A model generated the notes under the pieces. The model had not been told where the DNA came from. It did not search any database and saw only the letters and a program-made list of their open reading frames with translations. From the NCBI RefSeq assembly GCF_018861865.1, contig NZ_JAHLDV010000009.1, positions 1-64,000 on the forward strand: a stretch of DNA of 64,000 nucleotides, read 5' to 3'. Positions within the stretch are counted from its first letter, which is position 1. Each line of letters opens with the position of its first letter. The position numbers and the translations under genes were made by a program. Shown here one piece after another: positions 9,411 to 17,721 of this stretch. The DNA comes from Clostridium frigoris (GTDB lineage Bacteria > Bacillota > Clostridia > Clostridiales > Clostridiaceae).

Positions 9411-10442
9411 ATGGTGCAGATAAGTATTATAGTTCCAATTTATAATGGAGCAAAATATATCAAAGAGTGTTTAGAGATGATAATAAATCAAACATTTAAG
9501 GATTTTGAATTAATAATAATAGATGATGGATCTACTGATAATAGTAAGGAAATGTGCACGCAGTATGCAAAGATTGATTCTAGAATAAAATTAATTAGCA
9601 AAGAAAATGGAGGAACCTGGGCTGCCAGAAATAGAGGAATAGATGAATCCATTGGTAAATATATTATATTTTTAGATTGTGATGATTGGTATGAGGATAA
9701 TTTATTTGAAAAAATGTATGAAAATATAAAAAACAATGATGTTGACTTAGTTATATCAGGCCAAACCAATGTTTTTGTAGATAAAAATGGAGAAATCATA
9801 AGAAAAACCACGGTATTACCTAATAAACATAATTTTAAGACAAAAGATGAAATTTTGGAAAATTATATTTTACTTAGAGAAGAAGAAATTGGAGATACTC
9901 TCTGGAATAAGATTTACAAATCAGAGATCATAAAAAAATATAATTTGAAATTTGAGAATTATAAACGTGGGGAAGACACAATATTTAATGCTAATTATTA
10001 TCAGCACATAAACAAATGCACCGTCATTTCAGAAGCTTTATATAATTACAGAATTGAGAATGCAAATCCAGTATGGCTTAAATATTCAGAAAGTTATTTG
10101 GATATTGTGTCAAGCGAAAATGATACTATCGTAGGTAAACTTAAAGAGTGGGGTAAATACAATCAGGTAGCAATGCAGTACCAAGCAACTCATTTTACTT
10201 ATCGTATAATTGAGTATTTTTATAGGATAGCTTACTCTAAAAGTGATTTAAGCTTGAAAAGTAAATTCAAAGAAATATTAAAATTATTAGATAATGAAGA
10301 AGTGAGAAAGAATTTAGACAATTCTAATGTGATTGGAAAATTCCATAAATTACTTATTAAGTTTATGAAATCAAAAAATGTTCTATTGATATTGTTTTTA
10401 GTAAGGATCAAATTGATATATAACAATATAAAAGGTCTTTAA
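9411..10442 (+). CDS. GT2 family glycosyltransferase
   Basis: A 343-aa GT-A glycosyltransferase with ISIIVPIYNGAKYIKECLE, IIDDGSTDNS and FLDCDDWYED. The third residue of the metal-site block is Cys where the neighbours have Ser. ATG 9411 is preceded by AAGGGGTG inside the 21-bp tandem repeat. It is the last of the GT2 run before the export-control genes. The C-terminus (about 300-343) is basic and hydrophobic and may attach to the membrane. Sugar specificity is not visible. Confidence 0.9.
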   Translation: MVQISIIVPIYNGAKYIKECLEMIINQTFKDFELIIIDDGSTDNSKEMCTQYAKIDSRIKLISKENGGTWAARNRGIDESIGKYIIFLDCDDWYEDNLFEKMYENIKNNDVDLVISGQTNVFVDKNGEIIRKTTVLPNKHNFKTKDEILENYILLREEEIGDTLWNKIYKSEIIKKYNLKFENYKRGEDTIFNANYYQHINKCTVISEALYNYRIENANPVWLKYSESYLDIVSSENDTIVGKLKEWGKYNQVAMQYQATHFTYRIIEYFYRIAYSKSDLSLKSKFKEILKLLDNEEVRKNLDNSNVIGKFHKLLIKFMKSKNVLLILFLVRIKLIYNNIKGL

Positions 10443-10498
10443 ATTACAAATTAATAAAATAATATTATAAAGAGAACAATGACCATGGAGGTATTAAA

Positions 10499-11167
10499 AT
10501 GAACAATGAGACTACAAAAGGATATAAAGAATTTACAAATGTTATAAAAAGAGGAAAATGGATTATATTGCTGATAACAATATTAGCAACATTAACAGCA
10601 ACTTTAATTACTTACCATTCAATGAAAAGTTCCAAACCGATGTATCAAACAATAACAAGTGTTGTAATAGGTAATAGAGCAGATATACTTGATGCTGTAA
10701 CATTAGGACCTACATTTGAGCAAATTGCAAACTCAAGTACTATATCAAAGAATGCTTGCGCAATATTAAAGGCTACTTTACCTGTTTCTAAAATTCAAAA
10801 GAGTTATGAGATAACTGTATCAGCTGATGCTCCAATACTTACAATTACAACTAGTGGAGAATCGCAAAAGGAGTCTATGGCTATTTCTAACGCGGTCTTT
10901 ACTTCTTTTTCAAAAGAAGTAAAGAGATTATATCCAACAGAGACAGTGAAAGTAATGGAAAGTTCAGCTCAGAATGATGTTGTAAACAATAAATTTAAAG
11001 TTCTAAATGTAATACTAGCATTTTTACTTGGATTATTCCTTTCTGTATTTATTGTAACCTTTATAGGGTTCTTTGATGAAAAGATTAGGAGTAAAGAGGA
11101 TGTAGAGAAATATTTAGGACTACATGTTCTTGGAAATTTACCTAAAAGAAATAAGACACACATTTAA
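10499..11167 (+). CDS. Wzz/YveK-type polysaccharide co-polymerase (chain-length protein)
   Basis: A 222-aa membrane protein with a hydrophobic helix at about residues 20-42 and a second near 170-190, the hairpin topology of Wzz-domain chain-length proteins, with an extracellular segment between. In Firmicutes it pairs with a separate BY-kinase, and that partner is the next gene, 26 bp downstream. It should set EPS chain length and activate the kinase-like ATPase through its cytoplasmic tail. ATG 10499 has GGAGG at a normal distance. The usual Pro-rich block before the second helix is not obvious. Confidence 0.88.
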   Translation: MNNETTKGYKEFTNVIKRGKWIILLITILATLTATLITYHSMKSSKPMYQTITSVVIGNRADILDAVTLGPTFEQIANSSTISKNACAILKATLPVSKIQKSYEITVSADAPILTITTSGESQKESMAISNAVFTSFSKEVKRLYPTETVKVMESSAQNDVVNNKFKVLNVILAFLLGLFLSVFIVTFIGFFDEKIRSKEDVEKYLGLHVLGNLPKRNKTHI

Positions 11168-11193
11168 TATAAAGTAGAAGGGAGCTGGATTTA

Positions 11194-11823
11194 ATGGGAG
11201 AAACAAAATATACAGAGTATCTTAATTTAGATTCAATTAATTCAAAGGCATTTAGCGAATTAAAAGCAAATATACAGTTGCTAAACGCGGACAGTGAAAA
11301 AAAGGTTATTATGATAGCTAGTGCTGAAAGTAGTGAAGGCAGGTCAACCACTGCTGCATATCTTTCACTATCGCTTGCAAAAAGTGGTAAAAAAACTATA
11401 CTTGTTGATTGTGATCTAAAAAAACCCAATATACATAATTTGTTTGATTTAACAAATGATAAAGGTCTCGTAAATTATCTATCTGGAGATGTATTGGCTG
11501 AAAAAATAATTAAGACTACGAGGCAAAAGAATTTATCTATACTGACCTCAGGTACAGTAATATTAAATTATGCGGAACTTTTTGTATCATCGAGATTTAA
11601 TGAATTTATAACATCATTAAAGAAAAATTTTGATTATATAATTATTGATACACCTCCAATAAATTTAGGGGCTGATGTCGAGGCTTTATCAAAATACACT
11701 GATGGATGCGTTCTTGTTGTTAAATCAGGAAAAACAGAAAGAGAATCTGCTAAGAAAGCTAAAGAAATTCTTCAAAAGGTGGATGCCAATATTATAGGCG
11801 TATTTTTAAATAAAACTAACTAA
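11194..11823 (+). CDS. BY-kinase-like ATPase (CpsD/YwqD family) with altered Walker A
   Basis: A 209-aa cytoplasmic P-loop ATPase of the bacterial tyrosine kinase family that partners the Wzz-like protein just upstream. Visible are TILVDCDLKKP (Walker A') and YIIIDTPPINLG (Walker B). The Walker A reads SSEGRSTT, so the otherwise invariant Lys (GEGKSTT in the family) is Arg at residue 50; the codon is AGG at 11341. The C-terminus ends in VFLNKTN without the Tyr cluster that BY-kinases normally autophosphorylate. It may therefore be a weak or non-phosphorylating regulator of polymerisation. Family placement is firm; kinase activity is doubtful. Confidence 0.88.
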   Translation: MGETKYTEYLNLDSINSKAFSELKANIQLLNADSEKKVIMIASAESSEGRSTTAAYLSLSLAKSGKKTILVDCDLKKPNIHNLFDLTNDKGLVNYLSGDVLAEKIIKTTRQKNLSILTSGTVILNYAELFVSSRFNEFITSLKKNFDYIIIDTPPINLGADVEALSKYTDGCVLVVKSGKTERESAKKAKEILQKVDANIIGVFLNKTN

Positions 11824-11860
11824 AGGTAATTTTATAAAACAAAAATAGAGGTGTAAACAA

Positions 11861-13012
11861 ATGACAGATATATTCATTATAGGGTCTAAAGGAATACCAT
11901 CAAATTATGGCGGATTTGAGACTTTCGTAGATAAATTAACTCTTTATAAAAAAAGGCAGGATATCATGTATCATGTGGCCTGTTTAAATGTTAAAGAAGA
12001 AGAGTTTTATTATAATAAAGCAAGATGTTTTAATGTTAATGTAAAAGACATAGGCAGTGCCAAAGCAATACTATATGATTTGCAGGCTTTAAGCAAATCA
12101 ATAAAGTATATTAAGGAAAAGAAATTATCTAATTCAATTATTCTTATTCTTGCTTGTCGCATTGGTCCATTTATATCATTTTACAAGAAACAACTAAAAG
12201 ATTTGGGAATAAAGCTTTATATAAATCCTGATGGACATGAATGGAAACGTAGCAAATGGAGTATGCCAGTGAGAAATTATTGGAAGTTTTCTGAGAAATT
12301 GATGGTAAAACATGCAGATTTACTAATATGTGATTCAAGAGGTATAGAGGATTATATAAACACAGAGTATGCTGTGTATAAGCCTAAAACTACATTTATA
12401 GCTTATGGAGCGGAGATTGAAAGATCCAAGCTAATGGAGAAGGATGATGGTATAACAAGCTTTTTTGACGATTTTTTAATAAAAAGGAAAGAATATTATT
12501 TAATTGTTGGTAGGTTTGTACCAGAGAACAGTTATGAAACCATGATAAGAGAGTTTATGAAATCGGATGTTGATAAGAACCTTGTTATAATTACAAACGT
12601 CGAGAAAAATAAGTTTTATGAGAGGTTACTTAAGGTCACTAACTTTACTAGTGATAAGCGAATAAAATTTGTAGGAACTGTTTATGATAATGAACTTCTA
12701 AAAAAGATAAGAGAAGAAGCATTTGCATATATTCATGGACATTCAGTGGGAGGAACAAATCCTTCACTTCTTGAAGCATTATCGAGTACAGATATTAATT
12801 TGCTTTTAGATGTTAATTTTAATAAAGAAGTTGGAAAGAACGGAGCTATGTATTTTAGTAATGAAGATGGCAGTTTAGCATCTTTAATAAGCAAAACTGA
12901 AAAACTAACAGAAAATGAGACTTTAGCGATGTCTACAAGAGCTACAAATAGAATAAAAGATTTTTATTCTTGGGACAAGATCGTTCATGATTACGAAGAG
13001 CTTTTTTTATAA
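11861..13012 (+). CDS. DUF1972-type glycosyltransferase (rhamnosyltransferase-like)
   Basis: A 383-aa GT-B type glycosyltransferase. The N-terminal block IGSKGIPSNYGGFETFVDKL is the hallmark of the DUF1972 domain found in WchF-like beta-1,4-rhamnosyltransferases. The C-terminal half has VGRFVPENSYETMIREF and the GGTNPSLLEAL acceptor or nucleotide block of GT4 enzymes. With rmlABCD in the same region, transfer of rhamnose from dTDP-rhamnose is a reasonable inference. ATG 11861 has AGAGGTG upstream. It lies 37 bp after the BY-kinase-like gene. Confidence 0.87.
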   Translation: MTDIFIIGSKGIPSNYGGFETFVDKLTLYKKRQDIMYHVACLNVKEEEFYYNKARCFNVNVKDIGSAKAILYDLQALSKSIKYIKEKKLSNSIILILACRIGPFISFYKKQLKDLGIKLYINPDGHEWKRSKWSMPVRNYWKFSEKLMVKHADLLICDSRGIEDYINTEYAVYKPKTTFIAYGAEIERSKLMEKDDGITSFFDDFLIKRKEYYLIVGRFVPENSYETMIREFMKSDVDKNLVIITNVEKNKFYERLLKVTNFTSDKRIKFVGTVYDNELLKKIREEAFAYIHGHSVGGTNPSLLEALSSTDINLLLDVNFNKEVGKNGAMYFSNEDGSLASLISKTEKLTENETLAMSTRATNRIKDFYSWDKIVHDYEELFL

Positions 13013-13032
13013 GTTTAAGGAGGCGTCGACTT

Positions 13033-14427
13033 ATTAAAATATTGCATTATTCTCTTGGATTACCTCCACTTCGGACTGGAGGATTAACTAAATATTCTGT
13101 GGATCTTATGTTAAAACAAGTTGCATGTGATAATAATGTTACATTATTATATCCTGGACATTTCACTCTAGATAAAAAATTGAGAATTGATGAGAATAAA
13201 TCATTTAAGGGTGTTAAAGTATATGAAATACTAAACCCAATTGGTATTCCACTACTTAGCGGAATACCAAGTCCAGAGACATATTTTAAGGATAGAGATA
13301 TAAATGTGTATATAGATTTCTTAAAAGAGACAAAAGTAAAGATTTTACATATACATACATTGATGGGCTTAGATAAAGAGCTCGTATTAGCTGCAAAGGA
13401 ATTGAATATTAAAACCATATTTACATCTCATGATTATTTTGGAATATGCCCTAAAGTTAATCTTATTGATTTGCAAGGGGAAATATGCAAGGAATATCAT
13501 AATGGAGAAAACTGTATAACATGCAATAGAAATGGATATAGTAATTTGTTGGTATTCTTTATGCAGTCACGAACATATAGATATTTAAAGAATAGTAGTA
13601 TCATAAAAAAGCTAAGAGTTTATAAACAGAAATTAATTATTAAAAAAAATCATGAATTAACAGAAATTGAGTTAGTAAATGAAGAGAAAAAAAACAAAAA
13701 TAACCCATCGGCTAATGGATATGTTAGGTTTAGAAAAAATTCCATTGACATACTTAATAACATTGATTTTATTCATTATAATAGTAGTGTAGCGAAGCAT
13801 GCATATGAGAAATATATAAATAATGTAAATAGTAAAGTCATTAATATTTCTCATTCAAATATAAAGGATAATAGAGTAAAAAAACATAGTGATAGCAAAG
13901 AACCATTAAAAATAACATATATTGGATCGATAGAGAAGTATAAAGGGTTATATTTTCTATTAGATGTGCTTAGACAACTACTGAAAAATAATACTCGCGA
14001 ATGGAACTTGAATGTTTATGGGAAAAATGTAAATATAAATATAGATGAGTTTATGGGGAAAGTAAAGATAAAAGGTACCTATGTTTATTCTGATCTCGAG
14101 GAATTATTCAAGAATACAGATGTATTGATAGTTCCGAGTATCTGGTATGAGACATTTGGATATATAGCACTTGAGGCATTCTCTTATGCTGTACCTGTAA
14201 TTTTAACTGATCTTGTAGGGTTTAAAGATATGATAAAATCCGGAACTACTGGTATCGTAATAAAAGCCGACGAAGATGAATTATATAAAAAATTAGAATC
14301 TATAATAGAGGATAGAGAAAAACTATCTTATATTAATAATAATATACTAAATCTAGCAAGTATTTATACAATGGAAAAACATGCATTGGATATAATGGAA
14401 TTGTACTTAGGTCTGATTAAAGGATAG
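13033..14427 (+). CDS. GT4 family glycosyltransferase, possible ATT start
   Basis: A GT-B glycosyltransferase of about 464 aa. The N-terminal domain begins with KILHYSLGLPPLRTGG and has TSHDYFGICP. The C-terminal domain has YIGSIEKYKG and the EX7E-type block YETFGYIALEA. AAGGAGG lies at 13017-13023. The first ordinary start codon in frame, TTG 13042, is 18 nt further on, which is too far. ATT at 13033 is 9 nt away and gives an N-terminus (KILHY) matching the truncated paralogue at 23275, which starts GTG-ATT-AAA. I therefore place the start at ATT 13033, with moderate confidence. The paralogue covers only the first 167 residues. Confidence 0.82.
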   Translation: MKILHYSLGLPPLRTGGLTKYSVDLMLKQVACDNNVTLLYPGHFTLDKKLRIDENKSFKGVKVYEILNPIGIPLLSGIPSPETYFKDRDINVYIDFLKETKVKILHIHTLMGLDKELVLAAKELNIKTIFTSHDYFGICPKVNLIDLQGEICKEYHNGENCITCNRNGYSNLLVFFMQSRTYRYLKNSSIIKKLRVYKQKLIIKKNHELTEIELVNEEKKNKNNPSANGYVRFRKNSIDILNNIDFIHYNSSVAKHAYEKYINNVNSKVINISHSNIKDNRVKKHSDSKEPLKITYIGSIEKYKGLYFLLDVLRQLLKNNTREWNLNVYGKNVNINIDEFMGKVKIKGTYVYSDLEELFKNTDVLIVPSIWYETFGYIALEAFSYAVPVILTDLVGFKDMIKSGTTGIVIKADEDELYKKLESIIEDREKLSYINNNILNLASIYTMEKHALDIMELYLGLIKG

Positions 14428-14436
14428 GAGAAATAA

Positions 14437-15651
14437 ATGGAAATATTAATGGCGTTATTGTATTGCTTTCATCAGATGTTTGCCAATTTACCTTTTGTCA
14501 GTAAAACATTAACTGGTAATTTAGATTTATTTTATGCACTAGGGATGCTGGGGATTATCTTTGTTATATTTAAAAGAAAGAGAGATATTTCATTCTTAAT
14601 AATAGGTGCATTACCTATCGCAATATATGGAATCATTCAAGGAATGGTAATACAAAATGTAGAAATGCAAAAGCTTATGGTTAATATTTCTAAAATTACT
14701 ATATGTATTTCTTTAATGATTTTGGTATCAAGAAAAATTCATGACTTTAAGATTAAAAGATTTATTGATTATATTTGTAGAATCTACTTAATACTTACAC
14801 CAATAGCGATTCTTTTAAAAAATAATGATTATTTGTGGAGGCTTCATGATACTATAAATAAATATAACCTTGTAAGACTAAATTTATTTTACATAGAACC
14901 TAGTGAACTAGGTTTTCACTTATCTATAATAATTATTATATTAATGTATCTAATTATTAAAGAAAAAACCCATAAGGTGCAAGCTAAATATATAATCTAT
15001 ATGATAGATTGTTTAGTTCTATTAGCATTATCTGGAGCTTACGGGTCCACAGTAATGCTTTTCGGAACTATAACATTCGTATCATTTATTATAATTATAA
15101 TAAAACTTAATTTCAAAAATATTTTAGTTGGATATGGATTGATAATGGTCTTTACCATAATAACAATATTGTTCGTAGTAACAAAATCGTCAATATACAT
15201 GAGAACAGTAGACACGCTAAATGGAAAAGATTCTTCCAACAGTTACAGAGTAAATGTTACTCAGGAATTCACATCTACAGCAATAACTAAGACACAAGGC
15301 ATTGGAGTAGGATTTGGGAATCTTAATACCGATAACACAAGAAAAATCTTTAAATCTACTGGAATGACAGCGGTAGTAGCAGCTTCATATCCATATTTTA
15401 TTGCAGAGGGAGGCATATTTGGGATAGCGTACTTAGTTTTGTTACTTACATTGTTAGCTATTAATGTAGGATTTAAAAAGAATATGTTACTCGCAAACCT
15501 TCTGCTATTCAGTTTCTTATATCAAATTTACGGAGGTTATTTTACAAATCCGGTAAATTGGATTGTATATGGATTAATACTAAGCAGGTGGACACCTGAT
15601 AAAATAGAATTAGAAGATAATTTGGACATAAGAAAAGAGATAACCTCATAG
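14437..15651 (+). CDS. Wzy-like EPS polymerase
   Basis: A 404-aa protein with ten or more predicted hydrophobic helices and a larger loop around residues 255-315 (STAITKTQGIGVGFGN), the arrangement of O-antigen ligase/polymerase-type proteins. It should join flipped repeat units on the outer face of the membrane. ATG 14437 follows ATAGGAG 9 bp after the GT4 gene. Its last codons form the left arm of a 22-bp perfect stem that ends the cluster. Polymerases are poorly conserved, so the call rests on topology and position in the cluster. Confidence 0.8.
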   Translation: MEILMALLYCFHQMFANLPFVSKTLTGNLDLFYALGMLGIIFVIFKRKRDISFLIIGALPIAIYGIIQGMVIQNVEMQKLMVNISKITICISLMILVSRKIHDFKIKRFIDYICRIYLILTPIAILLKNNDYLWRLHDTINKYNLVRLNLFYIEPSELGFHLSIIIIILMYLIIKEKTHKVQAKYIIYMIDCLVLLALSGAYGSTVMLFGTITFVSFIIIIIKLNFKNILVGYGLIMVFTIITILFVVTKSSIYMRTVDTLNGKDSSNSYRVNVTQEFTSTAITKTQGIGVGFGNLNTDNTRKIFKSTGMTAVVAASYPYFIAEGGIFGIAYLVLLLTLLAINVGFKKNMLLANLLLFSFLYQIYGGYFTNPVNWIVYGLILSRWTPDKIELEDNLDIRKEITS

Positions 15652-15671
15652 GTTATCTCTTTTCTTATGTC
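15625..15671 (+). terminator. Terminator with 22-bp perfect stem, overlapping the polymerase stop
   Basis: A perfect inverted repeat of 22 bp per arm (15625-15646 and 15650-15671) with a 3-nt loop is followed by T-rich sequence. The left arm encodes the last residues of the polymerase gene and the stop codon TAG lies at the loop. It marks the end of the 15-kb EPS transcript and is far longer than a typical terminator stem. Confidence 0.9.
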
Positions 15672-15929
15672 TTTATTTTTATTTTTTAAAATAAATCCAG
15701 TAACCATATTTACAACCCCTTTAGCCTATTGGCTAAAGTATCTTTGCAAGGATTAAATAAACTTTTTTAACAAAGCAACTGCATATAAATATTAAATTTA
15801 GTAAGTATATTTAACACAGTTGCAGCCTACCGGCTGAAAAACTTTTTTTGGTAGGGATATTTATATCTATTCCTTTTTTATCTATCATTTTTGTTAGATG
15901 TAGCTCATCGTAAATACAGAATAAAAGAA
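15672..15929. other. Intergenic region with several inverted repeats, possible small RNA
   Basis: No open reading frame is convincing here. The stretch contains CTTTAGCC-TATT-GGCTAAAG at 15719-15738, GCAACTG...CAGTTGC (about 15776 and 15818) enclosing 36 nt, and CAGCC-TAC-CGGCTG near 15823-15836, followed by a T-run. The two short hairpins share AGCCTA..GGCT. This could be a structured RNA on either strand, but it does not match a riboswitch class I can recognise. Confidence 0.3.
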
Positions 15930-16156
15930 TTTCTCCGGAAGTGACTTGCAATATGAAGTGAAGAAACAATTGAAATTTCATTTAGAATTCTTCTTTTGCT
16001 AATATAAAATTATCGTAAGCCTGACAGGACGTCAGGCTAGAGAACCCGAGACAGGATGTCGAGTGTGAGCGATAGAGAATTTTCTATTCTCAAAAGAATA
16101 GAATTCCTCAATGAAATTTCACGTTTTAAACTCATATTGCAAGTACACCTGAGAAA
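15930..16156 (+). repeat. Palindromic interspersed repeat, full copy 1
   Basis: About 227 bp with roughly 38-bp inverted ends (left TTTCTCCGGAAGTGACTTGC, right the near-complement ending AGGTGTACTTGC read in reverse). The apex has two small hairpins, GCCTGAC-AGGAC-GTCAGGC at 16019-16037 and GAC-AGGAT-GTC at 16050-16060. It is about 70-80% similar to the reverse complement of 53856-54083. Outer stem sequences differ between copies but remain paired. It lies directly behind the stop codon of the beta-helix gene at 16161 and could also end its transcript. Confidence 0.85.
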
Positions 16157-16160
16157 ACTT

Positions 16161-17495
16161 TTACTTTCCAATGGTCATTTTAGCATACTCATGAAGTCCA
16201 ACTTTATAGCCTTTTATTGCATTGTTATTTATTGTGTTGTGCTGATCTGTATTAGAAGTTGAATAGATACCACTCTTATCTATTATTCCATTACTAGAGC
16301 TTATCTTGTTATCTTTAATTGTTATATGGTGAGGCTGATCCTTTCCATTTGAGTCAAGCAATATTCCATTACCTTTCTCAGTAGCTTTATTATCATTTTC
16401 GCCATTTGTATTATTTATAATATTATTAGATACAATGCAATTCGAACTTCCAGCAGTTATATCAATACCATTCTTTTGGGCAGATAAGACTTTATTCCCA
16501 GTAGCTGTTGTATTTGATGTTTCATACAGACATATTGCGCCTAGATTACCAACACCTTTTATGGATTCATCTACTGTATTGTTTTTAACGATATTATCGC
16601 TAGTTTGCCATACTTCTATTTGATTAAACCTATTGTTTTTACAAGTATTGCCTATAAGAGAATTTCCACTTGTAACTTTCTTGTCTCCTCCATAAATTGT
16701 AGCGCCTTCCTGACCATTACCGATGCAGGTATTACCACTTGCTACAGAGTTTGTTGTACCTTTTCCAGTTGTTGAATTAAAACCGAAGATTACACCTTGA
16801 CCACCGCTGTTTTTTAACACGTTGTTTGTTACGGAGATTTTGTTTCCGTTTAAACAGTAAACATGTCCACTTATTTGTTCTTTTTTATAACCACCAAAAA
16901 CTTTGGCGTTATCAAAATTATTCTTATTTATTGTAATATTAGAACTATCTTTATCTATTATAATCCCATATTTTCGTATATCATAAAAAATTGAATTTGT
17001 AATAGAACAGTTGCTGCTTGCAGATACATTTAATGCAGCATAATCGATTTTATTTGTAAATTTACATCCAGTTACCTTTAGTCCTTTTTTTTGATCAATG
17101 TTTATTGCTGTAGAGCAATTTTGAAACTCTATACCCTGAAAACTGTTATCATTTCCTACAAAAAATAAAGTGTTTTTGCCAGAACCAATAAATAGTACTT
17201 TATTTTTTGAAATTAACTTTATTCCATCTGGTAGTTTTACACTGCCATGAAGACTATATTTACCTTCTGGTAACTTTATTGTACTTCCACTTGGATATGA
17301 ATCTATCATTTTCTGAAATGCTGCTGTGGTGTCTGTAACTCCAGTTATGTCTAATGAATATTTTTTTATGTCATTCTTATCAATGTTGTGAATCGATAGA
17401 TCTTTCGTTTTGTTAATTACTATAAATGTACCTATTAAAAATGCAAAAAAGACTATTATAATAATTATAACTGTTTTATTTTTTAAAAATTTCAT
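16161..17495 (-). CDS. Membrane-anchored right-handed parallel beta-helix protein
   Basis: A 444-aa protein with an N-terminal hydrophobic segment (residues 8-28, very Ile-rich) and then a pectate-lyase-like start (DITGVTDTTAAFQKMIDSYP). It continues as many PbH1-type coils with repeated N-N-x-I, S-x-N-x-I and GNTV units. Paralogous to the two genes upstream on the same strand. Proteins of this fold bind, cleave or epimerise polysaccharides; no catalytic residues can be assigned here. The conserved GGQGVIFGFNSTTGKGT and RFNQIEVWQ blocks are shared by all three. A terminator at 17626-17671 separates it from the other two, so it probably has its own promoter. ATG 17495 follows AAAGGGTGG. Confidence 0.85.
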   Translation of the reverse strand: MKFLKNKTVIIIIIVFFAFLIGTFIVINKTKDLSIHNIDKNDIKKYSLDITGVTDTTAAFQKMIDSYPSGSTIKLPEGKYSLHGSVKLPDGIKLISKNKVLFIGSGKNTLFFVGNDNSFQGIEFQNCSTAINIDQKKGLKVTGCKFTNKIDYAALNVSASSNCSITNSIFYDIRKYGIIIDKDSSNITINKNNFDNAKVFGGYKKEQISGHVYCLNGNKISVTNNVLKNSGGQGVIFGFNSTTGKGTTNSVASGNTCIGNGQEGATIYGGDKKVTSGNSLIGNTCKNNRFNQIEVWQTSDNIVKNNTVDESIKGVGNLGAICLYETSNTTATGNKVLSAQKNGIDITAGSSNCIVSNNIINNTNGENDNKATEKGNGILLDSNGKDQPHHITIKDNKISSSNGIIDKSGIYSTSNTDQHNTINNNAIKGYKVGLHEYAKMTIGK

Positions 17496-17625
17496 ATATC
17501 CACCCTTTATTTTCGTATTAGTATATTTTATATAATATTAGGATTACTTTAATAGGAGCATATGTTATTATACCCAGTTGCACAGTAGTAATTCAATCCA
17601 GTATCTAATTCTAATTTGCAAATAA

Positions 17626-17671
17626 AAACAAAGGATAAAGTCTACAAATATTATAGTCCTTATCCTTTGTT
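17626..17671 (-). terminator. Terminator of the two-gene beta-helix operon
   Basis: On the minus strand AAACAAAGGATAA and TTATCCTTTGTTT form a 13-bp stem around a 20-nt loop, followed by a T-run. It lies 50 bp after the stop of the gene at 17722. It should end the riboswitch-controlled transcript before the third beta-helix gene. Confidence 0.85.
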
Positions 17672-17721
17672 TAGTAGATCTTAAGGAGCTAGTTATCTCC
17701 TTTTATGACTGATACTTATGG

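Noticed and set aside
13047-13418. A 123-codon minus-strand frame inside the GT4 gene
   Set aside because: It is antisense to a well-supported coding region, lacks a ribosome site and shows no family signature; similar antisense frames occur in many genes here.
15672-15929. Second cyclic-di-GMP riboswitch (TTGCAAAG and GGTAGG on the minus strand)
   Set aside because: The core blocks are not in GEMM-I order, no GNRA loop is in the right place, and there is no gene downstream on that strand to control.
16056-16262. A 68-codon plus-strand reading frame
   Set aside because: It lies in the right half of the palindromic repeat and the 3' end of the beta-helix gene, with no ribosome site, and its composition is that of a shadow frame.
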